DNA of 47,521 nucleotides from Alphaproteobacteria bacterium (GCA_028281925.1 JANQIX010000093.1:1-47521); one strand, 5' to 3'. Shown: positions 32,762-41,986, counted from the stretch's first letter. A program made the numbers and translations. Notes: generated from the sequence alone by a model not told the origin.

Positions 32762-34176
32762 CGGGCGCGCTGTTGCATCCCGATCGTCTGTTTCCGGCCG
32801 AGCCGGGCACACGCGCGATCGCCCGCCGGCTCTATGAGGGCGTGAAGGACCTGCCCATCGTCAGCCCGCACGGGCACACGGATCCGCGCTGGTATGCCGA
32901 AAACCAGCCGTTTCCCGACCCGGCCAGCCTGTTCGTCGTTCCCGACCACTATCTGTTCCGCATGCTCTACAGCCAGGGCGTACCGCTGGAGGCCCTCGGC
33001 GTGCCGCGGCAGGACGGCGGCGCGGTGGAGACGGACCCGCGGAAGATCTGGCGGTTGCTGGCGGATCACTGGCACCTGTTCCGGGGCACGCCTTCGCGGC
33101 TTTGGTTGGAGTATGTGTTTCAGGAGGTGTTCGGCATCGACCGCCGCTTGGCGCCGGACACTGCCGACGCCCTCTACGACGAAATCGCAGCGGCGCTGCA
33201 GCAGCCGGACTTCCTGCCGCGCGCGTTGTTCGAACGGTTTCGGATCGAGGTCATCGCGACGACGGACTCGCCGTTAGACGATCTGGCCCATCACCGCCGG
33301 ATCGCCGACAGCGGGTGGCAGGGAAGGGTGGTCACGGCCTTCCGGCCCGACCCGGTCGTCGATCCCGAATACGAAGGCTTTGCCGACAACGTCGCCGGGC
33401 TGGGCGAGTTGACCGGAGAGGATACGGCGACTTGGATCGGCTATCTGGCCGCGCTAGCCGCCCGGCGCCGCGTGTTCATCGACCTTGGCTGCACCTCGTC
33501 CGATCACGGCCACCCGACGGCCACCACCAGTGACCTCGATCGCGCCGAGTGCGAACGGCTGTTCGCCAGGGCACTCGCCGGGATGACGACTGCGGCCGAG
33601 GCCGATGCCTTCCGCGGCCAGATGCTGACGGAAATGGCGCGCATGAGCCTGGAAGACGGCCTGGTGATGCAGCTCCATCCTGGCTCGTTCCGCAACCACA
33701 ACAAGCACGTCTTCGCCCGGTTCGGCCGCGACAAGGGGGCAGACATCCCGTCGCGCACTGATTTCGTCCGGGCGCTCAAGCCGCTGTTGGACCGTTTCGG
33801 GAACGAACCGAAGCTGACCCTGATCCTGTTCATGCTGGACGAGACCACGCTGGGCCGCGAACTGGCACCGCTGGCCGGTCACTATCCGATCCTCAGGCTC
33901 GGGCCGCCTTGGTGGTTCTTCGACAGCCCCGACGGCATGATGCGGTTCCGCCGGCTAACCACGGAAACCGCCGGCTTCTACAATACCGTCGGCTTCAACG
34001 ACGATACGCGGGCCTTCTTGTCCATCCCGGCGCGGCACGACATGGCGCGGCGGGTCGATTGCGCCTATCTCGCCGAGCTGGTGGCTGACCATCGGCTGGA
34101 CGAGGACGAGGCGCGAGCATTGGCCGTCGATCTCGCCTACAGGCTCGTGAAGCGGGCCTACCGGCTCGACGGCTGA
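32758..34176 (+). CDS. uxaC: Glucuronate isomerase (uronate isomerase)
   Basis: The 472-residue protein belongs to the amidohydrolase superfamily. It has LPIVSPHGHTDPRWYAEN at the N-terminus with the metal-type His pair, IATTDSPLDDLAHHRRI, LGCTSSDHGHPTA, MQLHPGSFRNHN and LGPPWWFFDSPDGMMRFRR. UxaC isomerises D-glucuronate to D-fructuronate and D-galacturonate to D-tagaturonate. Translation begins at a GTG that overlaps the regulator stop. The operon continues with a TRAP transporter for uptake and a reductase for the next step. Confidence 0.93.
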   Translation: MTGALLHPDRLFPAEPGTRAIARRLYEGVKDLPIVSPHGHTDPRWYAENQPFPDPASLFVVPDHYLFRMLYSQGVPLEALGVPRQDGGAVETDPRKIWRLLADHWHLFRGTPSRLWLEYVFQEVFGIDRRLAPDTADALYDEIAAALQQPDFLPRALFERFRIEVIATTDSPLDDLAHHRRIADSGWQGRVVTAFRPDPVVDPEYEGFADNVAGLGELTGEDTATWIGYLAALAARRRVFIDLGCTSSDHGHPTATTSDLDRAECERLFARALAGMTTAAEADAFRGQMLTEMARMSLEDGLVMQLHPGSFRNHNKHVFARFGRDKGADIPSRTDFVRALKPLLDRFGNEPKLTLILFMLDETTLGRELAPLAGHYPILRLGPPWWFFDSPDGMMRFRRLTTETAGFYNTVGFNDDTRAFLSIPARHDMARRVDCAYLAELVADHRLDEDEARALAVDLAYRLVKRAYRLDG

Positions 34177-34248
34177 GGGAGGTGGGGCGACCCACGGCAT
34201 TACGGGAGCACCGGGCAAGGCACCCAAGGTGAAGGAGGAAACAACACC

Positions 34249-35235
34249 ATGACACCAGTCACCAGGCTTTCCGCCCTGGCCGCGGCCACCGCGGTCGGGC
34301 TGTTCATGACCGCGGCATCGGCCGACGACATCGTCTTCCGCGCAGCCGATACGCATGACGCCGACTATCCCACGGTGCAGGCCGTGGACTATATGGGCCA
34401 GCTCTTGTCCGACTGGACCAGCGGGCGCATCACCATCGAGACCTTTCCCGGCCGGCAGCTGGGTGAAGAGCGAGATACGATCGAGCAGACCATCATCGGC
34501 GCACTGGACATCAACCGCGTCAACCTGGCGCCGCTGAACAACATCGTGCCGGAAACGGCGATCCCGTCGCTGCCCTACATCTTCCGGTCCATCGACCACA
34601 TGCACCGGGCCATGGACGGCGAGATCGGTCAGCAGATCATGGCGGCGCTGGAGCCGCACGGCATGGTCGGCCTTGCCTTCTACGACAGCGGCGCACGGTC
34701 GTTCTACAACACCGTCCGGCCGATCAATTCGCCGGAAGACATGGAAGGCTTGCGCATCCGCGTGCAGAACTCCGACCTGTTCGTCTCCATGGTCGAGGCG
34801 CTGGGCGCCAACGCCACGCCAATGGAATTCGGCCAGGTCTATGACGCCCTGCGCACGGGCGTGATCGACGGGGCGGAGAACAACTGGCCGTCTTATGAAT
34901 CCACCCGGCACTTCGAGGTGGCGAACTACTACACGCTCGACCAGCACTCGCTGTCGCCGGAAATCCTGATGATGTCGAAGATCGTCTGGGACGGCCTGAG
35001 CGAGAGCGACCAGGATCTGGTCATGAAGGCGGCAGCCCTGTCGGTGCCTTATATGCGCGAGCTGTGGGATGCGCGCGTCGCGGCCTCGCGGGACGTCGTC
35101 GTGGGCAACGGCAACGAGATCGTTGAAGAGGTGGACAAGCAGCCCTTCATCGACGCGATGGGCCCGGTCTATGAGCAGTTTGTGACCACGCCGGAACTGC
35201 AGGACCTGGTCGATCGCATCCAGGCGATGCCGTAA
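34249..35235 (+). CDS. dctP: TRAP transporter solute-binding protein (DctP family)
   Basis: The 328-residue periplasmic protein has a signal peptide (LSALAAATAVGLFMTAASA) and DctP landmarks: GRITIETFPGRQLGEERDTIEQTIIGALDI, SFYNTVRPINSPEDMEGLRIRVQNS (with the Arg that clamps a carboxylate) and YDALRTGVIDGAENNWPSY. The ligand is very probably a hexuronate, because the gene lies inside the uronate operon. AAGGAGGAAA stands before the ATG. Confidence 0.93.
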   Translation: MTPVTRLSALAAATAVGLFMTAASADDIVFRAADTHDADYPTVQAVDYMGQLLSDWTSGRITIETFPGRQLGEERDTIEQTIIGALDINRVNLAPLNNIVPETAIPSLPYIFRSIDHMHRAMDGEIGQQIMAALEPHGMVGLAFYDSGARSFYNTVRPINSPEDMEGLRIRVQNSDLFVSMVEALGANATPMEFGQVYDALRTGVIDGAENNWPSYESTRHFEVANYYTLDQHSLSPEILMMSKIVWDGLSESDQDLVMKAAALSVPYMRELWDARVAASRDVVVGNGNEIVEEVDKQPFIDAMGPVYEQFVTTPELQDLVDRIQAMP

Positions 35236-35251
35236 GCAGCGAAACGGGACA

Positions 35252-35280
35252 GGGGGCCGGCGGCTTCGGCGGTCGCCCCC
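35252..35280 (+). terminator. Intercistronic stem-loop between dctP and dctQ
   Basis: GGGGGC pairs with GCCCCC around a GC-rich loop, followed by CCTTT. Such a partial terminator or mRNA-stabilising hairpin after the binding-protein gene would give more binding protein than membrane subunits. Confidence 0.45.
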
Positions 35281-35302
35281 CTTTCACCGCGACTTTTCCT
35301 CA

Positions 35303-35845
35303 ATGACAGACACTGATCAAGACCCCAGCTCGCGCGGACTCTCTCGCGCCTTTGCCCTCGCCTCGGACGTGTTCGATCTGGTCGGCCGGGTCGTGCTGTG
35401 GTTCTCCGGTATCGGCCTGGTCACGATGACCCTGATCATTGGCTGGCACGTCTTCGCACGCCGCGTGCTGAACGACACGCCCGACTGGTCTGAGACCTCG
35501 TCCGTGCTGATCATGTTCTGGTACAGCCTGCTCGGCGCTGCGATCGGCGTGCGCTACCAGATGCATATCGGCCTGGTCTTTGTGCGCGACCGGCTGCCGG
35601 CTTCAGTCCGCCTGGTCGTCGATATCATCATCAATCTCGCAGTGGCCGCCGTCGGCATCCTGCTGGTCTGCTACGGCAGCCAGATGGTGCAATCGACCTG
35701 GAACCAGACCATTCCCACGGTCGGGTTGCCGGTGGGACTGCGCTATCTGCCCTTCCCGATCGGGGGGGCGCTGATCGCCATCTTCGCCATCGAGATCCTG
35801 CTGCGCACGCTCTCCGGCCGGGAGGTCAAGCGCACATGGAGCTGA
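35303..35845 (+). CDS. dctQ: TRAP transporter small permease (DctQ family)
   Basis: The 180-residue protein has about four membrane segments (VLWFSGIGLVTMTLIIGWHVFARRV; SSVLIMFWYSLLGAAIGVRY; LVVDIIINLAVAAVGILLVCY; YLPFPIGGALIAIFAIEILL). The fingerprint WSETSSVLIMFWYSLLGAA....HIGL is typical of DctQ. It pairs with the DctM subunit, whose gene overlaps its last 10 bases. No strong ribosome-binding site is seen. Confidence 0.9.
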   Translation: MTDTDQDPSSRGLSRAFALASDVFDLVGRVVLWFSGIGLVTMTLIIGWHVFARRVLNDTPDWSETSSVLIMFWYSLLGAAIGVRYQMHIGLVFVRDRLPASVRLVVDIIINLAVAAVGILLVCYGSQMVQSTWNQTIPTVGLPVGLRYLPFPIGGALIAIFAIEILLRTLSGREVKRTWS

Positions 35846-37116
35846 TAGCCCTTTTCGGCACTTTTGCCGTGCTGCTGGTGCTGGGTGTGCCTGTGGCTTT
35901 CGCGCTGGGCGCGGCTGCCTTCGCCTGCGCCTTCGCCATGGGGCTGCCGCCGACCGTGGTGATCCAGCGCATCTCGTCCGGCATGAACGTGTTCTCACTG
36001 CTGGCGATCCCATGCTTCATCTATGCCGGCGAGCTGATGCTGCAGGGCAAGATCGCCGACAAGCTGATCAATTTCGCCGTGGCGGCGATCGGCCATCTGC
36101 GCGGCGGCCTGGGCCTGGTGAATGTCGCGGCCAGCATCATGTTCGGCGGCATTTCGGGGTCCGCCGTCGCGGATGTCTCGGCCCTCGGCTCCGTCCTCGT
36201 GCCCAAAATGCGGGAGCAGGGGTACCATTCCGACTATGCCGTCAACGTCACCATCTCGTCGGCGACGATCGGGCTGATCATCCCGCCGAGCCACAATCTG
36301 ATCCTGTTTTCCATTGCCACAGGCGGCGGCGTCTCGGTCGCCTCGCTGTTCCTGGCCGGCATCGTGCCGGGGCTGCTGGTCGGGCTCTGCCTGATGGCCG
36401 TCACCTACGCCATCGCCGTCCGGCGCAAGTACCCCGCCGGCACCTTCCCGGGTTGGATGCCGCTCTTGGTCGCCTTTGTCGTGGCGATCCCCGGCCTGAT
36501 CACGGCCGTGATCATCGTCGTGGGTGTGCGCTTCGGCTTCTTCACGGCGACCGAGGCATCTGGGATTGCGGCGCTCTATGCGCTGTTGATCACCATCTTC
36601 GTCTATCGGTCGCTCAGCTTCGACGCCTTCGTGCTGGCGACGGTGAACGCGGTGAAGACCACGGCCATGGTGCTGCTGATCATCGGCGCGGCCATGGCGT
36701 TCGGCTGGATGATGGCCGCCAACCGCGTGCCGCTGATGCTGTCGGAGCTGCTGACCGGCCTGTCCGACAACAAATACGTCATCCTGCTGACGATCAACGT
36801 GATCCTGCTGTTCCTCGGCACCTTCATGGACATGGCGCCGCTGATCGTCATTACCACGCCGATCTTCCTGCCGGTGGCGGCCGAACTGGGCATGGACCCG
36901 GTGCAGTTCGGCATCGTGCTGATTATGAACCTCGGCCTGGGCCTGATCACACCGCCCGTGGGCACTGTCCTGTTCGTCGGCTGTGCCGTCGGCAAGATAA
37001 AGGTGGAAGAACCGCTCAAGACGATTTGGCCGTTCTATGCGGCCCATTTGGTGGCGCTGATGCTGGTGACCTACGTTCCGGCTATTGCGATGACGTTGGT
37101 GGACTGGCTCGGATGA
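35836..37116 (+). CDS. dctM: TRAP transporter large permease (DctM family)
   Basis: The 426-residue permease is very hydrophobic and shows the DctM pattern: LLAIPCFIYAGELMLQGKIADKLINF, MFGGISGSAVADVSALGSVLVP, SATIGLIIPPSHNLILFSIATGGGVS, GTFMDMAPLIVITTPIFLPV and NLGLGLITPPVGTVLFVGCA. It moves the ligand using a sodium or proton gradient. The start overlaps dctQ and the stop overlaps the reductase gene in ATGA. Confidence 0.94.
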   Translation: MELIALFGTFAVLLVLGVPVAFALGAAAFACAFAMGLPPTVVIQRISSGMNVFSLLAIPCFIYAGELMLQGKIADKLINFAVAAIGHLRGGLGLVNVAASIMFGGISGSAVADVSALGSVLVPKMREQGYHSDYAVNVTISSATIGLIIPPSHNLILFSIATGGGVSVASLFLAGIVPGLLVGLCLMAVTYAIAVRRKYPAGTFPGWMPLLVAFVVAIPGLITAVIIVVGVRFGFFTATEASGIAALYALLITIFVYRSLSFDAFVLATVNAVKTTAMVLLIIGAAMAFGWMMAANRVPLMLSELLTGLSDNKYVILLTINVILLFLGTFMDMAPLIVITTPIFLPVAAELGMDPVQFGIVLIMNLGLGLITPPVGTVLFVGCAVGKIKVEEPLKTIWPFYAAHLVALMLVTYVPAIAMTLVDWLG

Positions 37117-38594
37117 CCGCGCGCCTTTGCAATGACACGCTTGACCGGCTGCCGGCGGACATCGGCCGGCCCGGCTACGAACGCGAGCAGGCCGGCATCG
37201 GCATCGTCCATCTCGGCATCGGTGCGTTCCAACGGGCCCACCAGGCCGTGTACACCGACATGATCATGGCTGATGAGGGCGGCGACTGGGCGGTGTCTGG
37301 AGTCAGCCTACGCCGGCCCGACACGCGCGATGCGCTCGCACCGCAGGACGGCCTCTATACGCTGGCTGAACGCAGCGCAGAGCCGGATCGGCTGCGTGTG
37401 GTTGGCGCGATCCGCGAAGTGCTGGTGGCACCCGAAGAGCCTGATGCGGTGTTGGGGCGCCTGGCGGCACCTGAGACCCGGATCGTGACGCTGACCGTGA
37501 CCGAGAAGGGATACTGCCACGACCCGGCGACGGGCGAACTGATGCTGGACGATCCCGGCATCCGCCATGATTTCGCCAACCCTGACCGTCCGCGCACAGC
37601 GATCGGGTACCTGGTGGGCGGGCTGAAGCGTCGCTGGCTGGCAGCTCTGCCGCCGTTCACGCCGCTCACCTGCGACAACCTCCCGGCCAACGGCCATACG
37701 CTGGCCGGGCTCGTGCTGGCCTTCGCCGAACGAGCAGATCCCGGCCTTGCCGCCTGGATCGAGCGCGAGGTCCCGTTCCCTTCGACCATGGTCGATCGGA
37801 TCGTGCCGGCGACCACCGATGCCGACCGGTCGGCCGTCGATGCCCGGCTTGGGGTGGCGGATGCCTGGCCGGTGATGACCGAGCCGTTCACGCAATGGGT
37901 GATCGAGGATCGGTTCGCTGCCGGTCGTCCATCTTGGGAGCGGGCGGGCGCAGAGTTGGTGGAGGATGTCGGTCCCTACGAGCATATGAAGCTGCGGCTG
38001 CTGAACGGCAGCCATTCGACCATGGCCTATCTCGGCTATCTCGCCGGCTATGAGACGATTGCGGAGACCATGGCCGATCCCGCCTTCGTGAAGCTGGTGG
38101 GTGACCTGATGGACCGCGAGGTGACGCCGACACTGCAGGTGCCTGCGGGCGCCGATCTGGCCGGCTACAAGGCCGCGCTGTTGAAGCGCTTCGCCAATCC
38201 CGGCCTCAAGCACCGCACCTGGCAGATCGCCATGGATGGAACGCAGAAGCTGCCGCAGCGCCTGCTGGACACGGCCCGCGAACGCCTGGCCGCCGGCAAA
38301 TCGGCAGGCCGCATCGCGCTCGCCGTTGCCGGCTGGATGCGCTACGTGACCGGCATCGACGAGGCCGGGCGGCCGATCGAAGTCTCCGACCCCCTGGCCG
38401 CCGAACTGCGCCGCCTCGCCGACCAGGCGGGCCGCAATCCGGCGGCCCTGGCCGATGCCCTGTTCTCCGTGAAGGCCGTGTTCGGCGACGATCTTCCGCA
38501 AAACGCGATCTTCCGAACTGCGGTGATCAGCGCGCTCGGCACGCTGCTGCACAACGGCGCGCGGGCGGCCGTCGCGGCGCAGGCACGGGTCTGA
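37113..38594 (+). CDS. uxuB: Mannitol dehydrogenase family oxidoreductase, probable fructuronate reductase
   Basis: The 493-residue protein is a long-chain polyol dehydrogenase: Rossmann start IGIVHLGIGAFQRAHQAVYTD, TLTVTEKGYC, LTCDNLPANGHTL, PFPSTMVDRIVPATT and the catalytic Lys-Asn-His cluster in MKLRLLNGSHSTMAYLG. Within the family, mannitol 2-dehydrogenase, UxaB and UxuB are hard to separate by eye. Linkage to uxaC, manD and the uronate transporter makes D-fructuronate to D-mannonate reduction the best call. It is the last gene of the operon, coupled to dctM by ATGA. Confidence 0.88.
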   Translation: MTARLCNDTLDRLPADIGRPGYEREQAGIGIVHLGIGAFQRAHQAVYTDMIMADEGGDWAVSGVSLRRPDTRDALAPQDGLYTLAERSAEPDRLRVVGAIREVLVAPEEPDAVLGRLAAPETRIVTLTVTEKGYCHDPATGELMLDDPGIRHDFANPDRPRTAIGYLVGGLKRRWLAALPPFTPLTCDNLPANGHTLAGLVLAFAERADPGLAAWIEREVPFPSTMVDRIVPATTDADRSAVDARLGVADAWPVMTEPFTQWVIEDRFAAGRPSWERAGAELVEDVGPYEHMKLRLLNGSHSTMAYLGYLAGYETIAETMADPAFVKLVGDLMDREVTPTLQVPAGADLAGYKAALLKRFANPGLKHRTWQIAMDGTQKLPQRLLDTARERLAAGKSAGRIALAVAGWMRYVTGIDEAGRPIEVSDPLAAELRRLADQAGRNPAALADALFSVKAVFGDDLPQNAIFRTAVISALGTLLHNGARAAVAAQARV

Positions 38595-38622
38595 CCGACG
38601 CAGGTAGCTCCGTACCTCCCTC

Positions 38623-41082
38623 TCAAACGCGCGACTGGTGGTGCGGTGACCCTTTGGGCGGGTAGTCGAGGATATCCTCCAGTCGTTCGCGCTCTTCCTC
38701 CTCGAACTCCGGGAACGGCAGCTTTCCTCGGACACGCCACTCTTCGACGCGCCTCGCCGCGTCGTCCGCCTTTGCCGTGTCCACGCCTTGATCGCGCGTG
38801 AGATAGGCCGTTTGGGATGGAAACGCGAAACCCGAACCGGACTCGGCGACGATGTCGTCTATGCGAAGGAAGATGTCCTCTTTGATGGCACAGAAGGCAT
38901 CTTGGTCTTGGCACCTGAGATAGGCGAAGATCTCCAGGTCCTTCGAGTAGGCCCCGAAGTTCGAGAAGCGCACCCGTGCAGGCTCCGGCGTGACCATCGG
39001 ATGACCGAGCAGCATTTCACGGAGCCTGGCGAGGACGTAGCGCATCTGCGCCGGCGTCGTCTCGTATCGAAGCTGGAGCACCGTGCTCAGCAGCCTTTGG
39101 TCCCGTACGGCGAAGTTGTCGAGCTTGATCTCGGAGAACTCGGCATTCGGCACGGTGACGACCGTCCGTTCCAATGAGCGGATGCGGGTCGAGATCAGCC
39201 CGATCGACTCGACCGTACCGATCTGGTCGCCGTATCTGCAGAAATCGCCGACCTGCACCGGCTTGTTGACGAAGAGGATCAGGCTGCCGATCAGGTTCGC
39301 GAAGGTCCGCTGTGCCGCCAACGCCACGGCCAGGCCGCCGACGCCGAGACCCGCCAACAACGGGATCAGGTCCGCGCCCAGATGGCGAATACCCCAGATC
39401 AGGATGCCGGCGGCCAACACGAATCCGACAACGCGGGAAGCGATCCGCATCATCGTCGCATCGCTTGTGCCATCCTTGATGGCGCGCGATGCGATGACGG
39501 TTTCCGCGGTCGCACGAGAGAGCGCATAGGTGGACCAGGCGACCAGGGTGAGGATGAGAATGGTGGCGGACGCAGCCACGAAGGCCAGGACCGCGCCGGT
39601 GATGTTGAGGTTCTCGTCGATGAAGCGGCCGAGGACGAAGACCGTTGCCGCGACAAGCAAGGGCGGCAGGGCTGCAAGCCACGCCGCCCTCAATCCCCGG
39701 CGAAATGCCGGTCGCCCGAAAATGCGGAAGATGACGTACACGACGGTGGAACCGATCAGGACTGTGATCACAAGGCCGATCCACTGCCAGAGCGTCTGTT
39801 CGCCGTAGGAGGTCTTGAGCCAATCCGGCAGGCCGCTCACCAATTGCCCCAGAACGCTTGTGCTTGCGATCAAATGCCCTGGCGAAGAAGTATAATATTG
39901 ATAGAAATCTGGAGAGAGCTCCGGTGAACCATAGAGCATCTCGATATTGCCGCCTTGTACCAGTCGCTGCGGAAAATCCCTGGCCTCTTCATAATAGTCT
40001 GCGAGGTTGCGAATGCTTCGGGCGCTGAACAGGAACTGACCCTGCCCGTCTCCATCCGTGACCTGGACAATATCTATCGCGGTGTTCGGGTACCGCCAGC
40101 GCAGCGGTTCGTCGCCCGCCCATAGCGACAGGGACTCTCCCCTCCTGGCCGCTTCCACCACCTGGGCATTCGGGATGGCGTCCAGCGGGGGTAGGGGCAT
40201 GCGATCAAAGATCTCTTTCAGCTGAAGGGCGGCTTCGACGCCGAAATCCGCGCGCAACGCATCCGGAACCTCGCTGAGATCAAGCGTCAATGCCGCACGC
40301 TGCAACAGGCTGTCTGCGGTTCTTTCGATCGCGAGGAGTTCATCTCTGCTGAGGTCGGTCGCCGCCTGGGCTTCCATGACCAGCGCGTATGCGCGATTGA
40401 TGCTTTCCAACAACCCCTCAAAGGTCGCCAGGGGGCTCGATGTATCAACGGGCCGAAGCCGGTCCTGTATCGTGTGCCGCCGCGGGGGCATCGTTTCGTC
40501 CCCGCCGAACAGTGTCTCAAAGACATCGGCGGCGCCGGGCTCGGATGGCAGATGTCGTACCTGCCGGTAGGACCTTTCAAGTTGTTCGACGGTCCTTGCC
40601 GAAAACAGAAACTCTCCGGCGCGAGGGCCTTCCTCGGCCATGACGATCGTGATGGTCGTTCCGGGAACCCGCCAGTCCGTGATGTCTTCCGCAGCCACCT
40701 CCGTGTCGCCGGGGATGTCTTCGGTACGCGGCAAAGCGGTCCGGTTGAGGATCTCCTTCAACAGCACCAAGCCTCGTATACGGGCTTCCCAGGTGTTCCC
40801 GTCAACGGATGTGCTGAAATCCATGACTGCCGTCGCACGGCCGATAGCCAGTTGATCCGGTTGACCGCTGAGCAGTCCCTCGATCGCAGGATCAGCTTCC
40901 GAAAGATAGTTTTGCAGCGTATCGCGCGGGCTCGATGTATCGGGCGGGCGAAGCGGGAAGTCCTCCGATGGCAGCGGCTGTTCGGCCGCCGGCTGCGCGG
41001 AAGCCCCTACCGGCAGGAGTGCGGCCAGGGTCAAAAGCAAGGTCAACGCCTTTGTCCAAGAAGCACGGGTGCGCACGCGCAT
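38623..41082 (-). CDS. Large MscS-family mechanosensitive channel with duplicated periplasmic domain
   Basis: The 819-residue protein has a signal peptide (LTLLLTLAALLPVGASA). Its periplasmic region is made of two similar units, about residues 46-185 and 211-371, each starting PxDTSSP and ending with FLFSART..LER or FLFSARSI.NL. Several membrane helices follow (about 432-590). The pore helix and MscS domain are LLAGLGVGGLAVALAAQRTFANLIGSLILF, then KPVQVGDFCRYGDQIGTVESIGLISTRIRS and VTVPNAEFSE. It would release solutes on osmotic downshock. GAGGAG precedes the ATG at 41082. The C-terminal tail is charged and soluble. Confidence 0.9.
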   Translation of the reverse strand: MRVRTRASWTKALTLLLTLAALLPVGASAQPAAEQPLPSEDFPLRPPDTSSPRDTLQNYLSEADPAIEGLLSGQPDQLAIGRATAVMDFSTSVDGNTWEARIRGLVLLKEILNRTALPRTEDIPGDTEVAAEDITDWRVPGTTITIVMAEEGPRAGEFLFSARTVEQLERSYRQVRHLPSEPGAADVFETLFGGDETMPPRRHTIQDRLRPVDTSSPLATFEGLLESINRAYALVMEAQAATDLSRDELLAIERTADSLLQRAALTLDLSEVPDALRADFGVEAALQLKEIFDRMPLPPLDAIPNAQVVEAARRGESLSLWAGDEPLRWRYPNTAIDIVQVTDGDGQGQFLFSARSIRNLADYYEEARDFPQRLVQGGNIEMLYGSPELSPDFYQYYTSSPGHLIASTSVLGQLVSGLPDWLKTSYGEQTLWQWIGLVITVLIGSTVVYVIFRIFGRPAFRRGLRAAWLAALPPLLVAATVFVLGRFIDENLNITGAVLAFVAASATILILTLVAWSTYALSRATAETVIASRAIKDGTSDATMMRIASRVVGFVLAAGILIWGIRHLGADLIPLLAGLGVGGLAVALAAQRTFANLIGSLILFVNKPVQVGDFCRYGDQIGTVESIGLISTRIRSLERTVVTVPNAEFSEIKLDNFAVRDQRLLSTVLQLRYETTPAQMRYVLARLREMLLGHPMVTPEPARVRFSNFGAYSKDLEIFAYLRCQDQDAFCAIKEDIFLRIDDIVAESGSGFAFPSQTAYLTRDQGVDTAKADDAARRVEEWRVRGKLPFPEFEEEERERLEDILDYPPKGSPHHQSRV

Positions 41083-41392
41083 GTCCTCTCCTCATTGGGC
41101 GACGTGAATGGAGGAGATGATCTTAGCAGTTGTGAGCCCGTGCACCGATCCGTAGCCGGCCGACGGCACCAGCGGCTAACTGTCGTCAGGCTCTTTGAAC
41201 GTACTCGAGTTTCTCGTATTATAAGAATATTTGCGAAAAACTCTTTGTTGGGGTGTGTTTTGCTGGGCGGGCGCGATCCGGTCACGATTTCCCGAGTGAC
41301 GCTACTGTCCGCACTATCGTCACGAGCGCGCTCGGCAAACTCTAATGCAACGGCGCCCGGGCATTTGTCGCAGCCCGGGCGCGGATGAGGTC
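41083..41392. other. Intergenic region with promoter and terminator, no gene
   Basis: This 310-base gap holds an unusually AT-rich patch around 41200-41250. On the minus strand it contains TATAAT (41218-41223) as a good -10 box for the MscS gene, though I see no convincing -35 box. Its right end carries the terminator of the minus-strand NTF2-like operon. No open frame here looks coding. Confidence 0.55.
41353..41382 (-). terminator. Hairpin ending the NTF2-like operon
   Basis: A perfect 10-bp stem GCGCCCGGGC/GCCCGGGCGC with a 10-base loop lies 10 bases after the minus-strand stop codon at 41393. No long T tract follows, so termination may be partial. Confidence 0.65.
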
Positions 41393-41860
41393 CTAGCAGG
41401 TCACAATCCCGAGCATCCGCCGGGTGCTCTCTTCGTCCGGGAAGGGCAGGGCGGAGGAGCCGTGCTCGTGCACGATCAGCCATTCTCCCTCGCGCTTCTC
41501 GAAGATCAGCGTCACGCGGGCTTCGGGCATATCGATCACGGTGCCGTCGGCCAGCGTGCCGCGGCCCTTCAGCGATACCGTCGACCATGCGACGGATCCT
41601 CGGAGATGGACCCGAAGGTCGTCGCCGGGCTCAAGCCGCCAAGTCTCGGGCACAGCCATGAACTTCCGGTAATAGGCCGCCGCGCTGGCCCAGTCCGCAA
41701 AGCCGTCATGCGGGCGGGCGAAGTCGAAGGAGGAAAACGTGTCGTCCTGGGCATAGATGTGCTGGACCCGATCCAGGTCGAACGGCTCATCAGGGCTCGT
41801 CCGCCAGCTTGCGACCCAGGTCAGCGTGCGTTCGCGGATGGCATCTTGGTCTTCGGTCAT
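41393..41860 (-). CDS. NTF2/SnoaL-like domain protein (155 aa)
   Basis: The cone-shaped NTF2/SnoaL fold is suggested by an N-terminal helix (DAIRERTLTWVASW), a middle with DLDRVQHIYAQDDTFSSFDF, and C-terminal strands GSVAWSTVSLKG, ARVTLIFEKREGEWLIVHEHGS. This last piece is the usual end of the ketosteroid-isomerase-like or DUF4440 group. Members act as small-molecule isomerases, hydrolases or binding proteins; the ligand is unknown. It is the last gene of a minus-strand operon of four small genes and is related to the protein encoded at 42221. Confidence 0.8.
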   Translation of the reverse strand: MTEDQDAIRERTLTWVASWRTSPDEPFDLDRVQHIYAQDDTFSSFDFARPHDGFADWASAAAYYRKFMAVPETWRLEPGDDLRVHLRGSVAWSTVSLKGRGTLADGTVIDMPEARVTLIFEKREGEWLIVHEHGSSALPFPDEESTRRMLGIVTC

Positions 41861-41863
41861 CTC

Positions 41864-41956
41864 TCAGACACCCGCTGCCATGATGGTACTGAGGGCGAAG
41901 GCAGCGGCGGCAACGACGCCGATAGCGATCTCAACTGCGATTCTCTGTGTGAACAT
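41864..41956 (-). CDS. 30-residue membrane peptide
   Basis: This short frame has GGAG placed 8-11 bases before the ATG, encodes one continuous hydrophobic helix (IAIGVVAAAAFALSTIMAAG) after a charged MFTQRIAVE start, and ends 3 bases before the NTF2-like gene start. The good ribosome-binding site and tight spacing support translation. The function is unknown; it could also act as a leader that couples translation of the next gene. Confidence 0.55.
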   Translation of the reverse strand: MFTQRIAVEIAIGVVAAAAFALSTIMAAGV

Positions 41957-41986
41957 GGTCGGTCTCCAAACCTCTTGAATGCCCGG

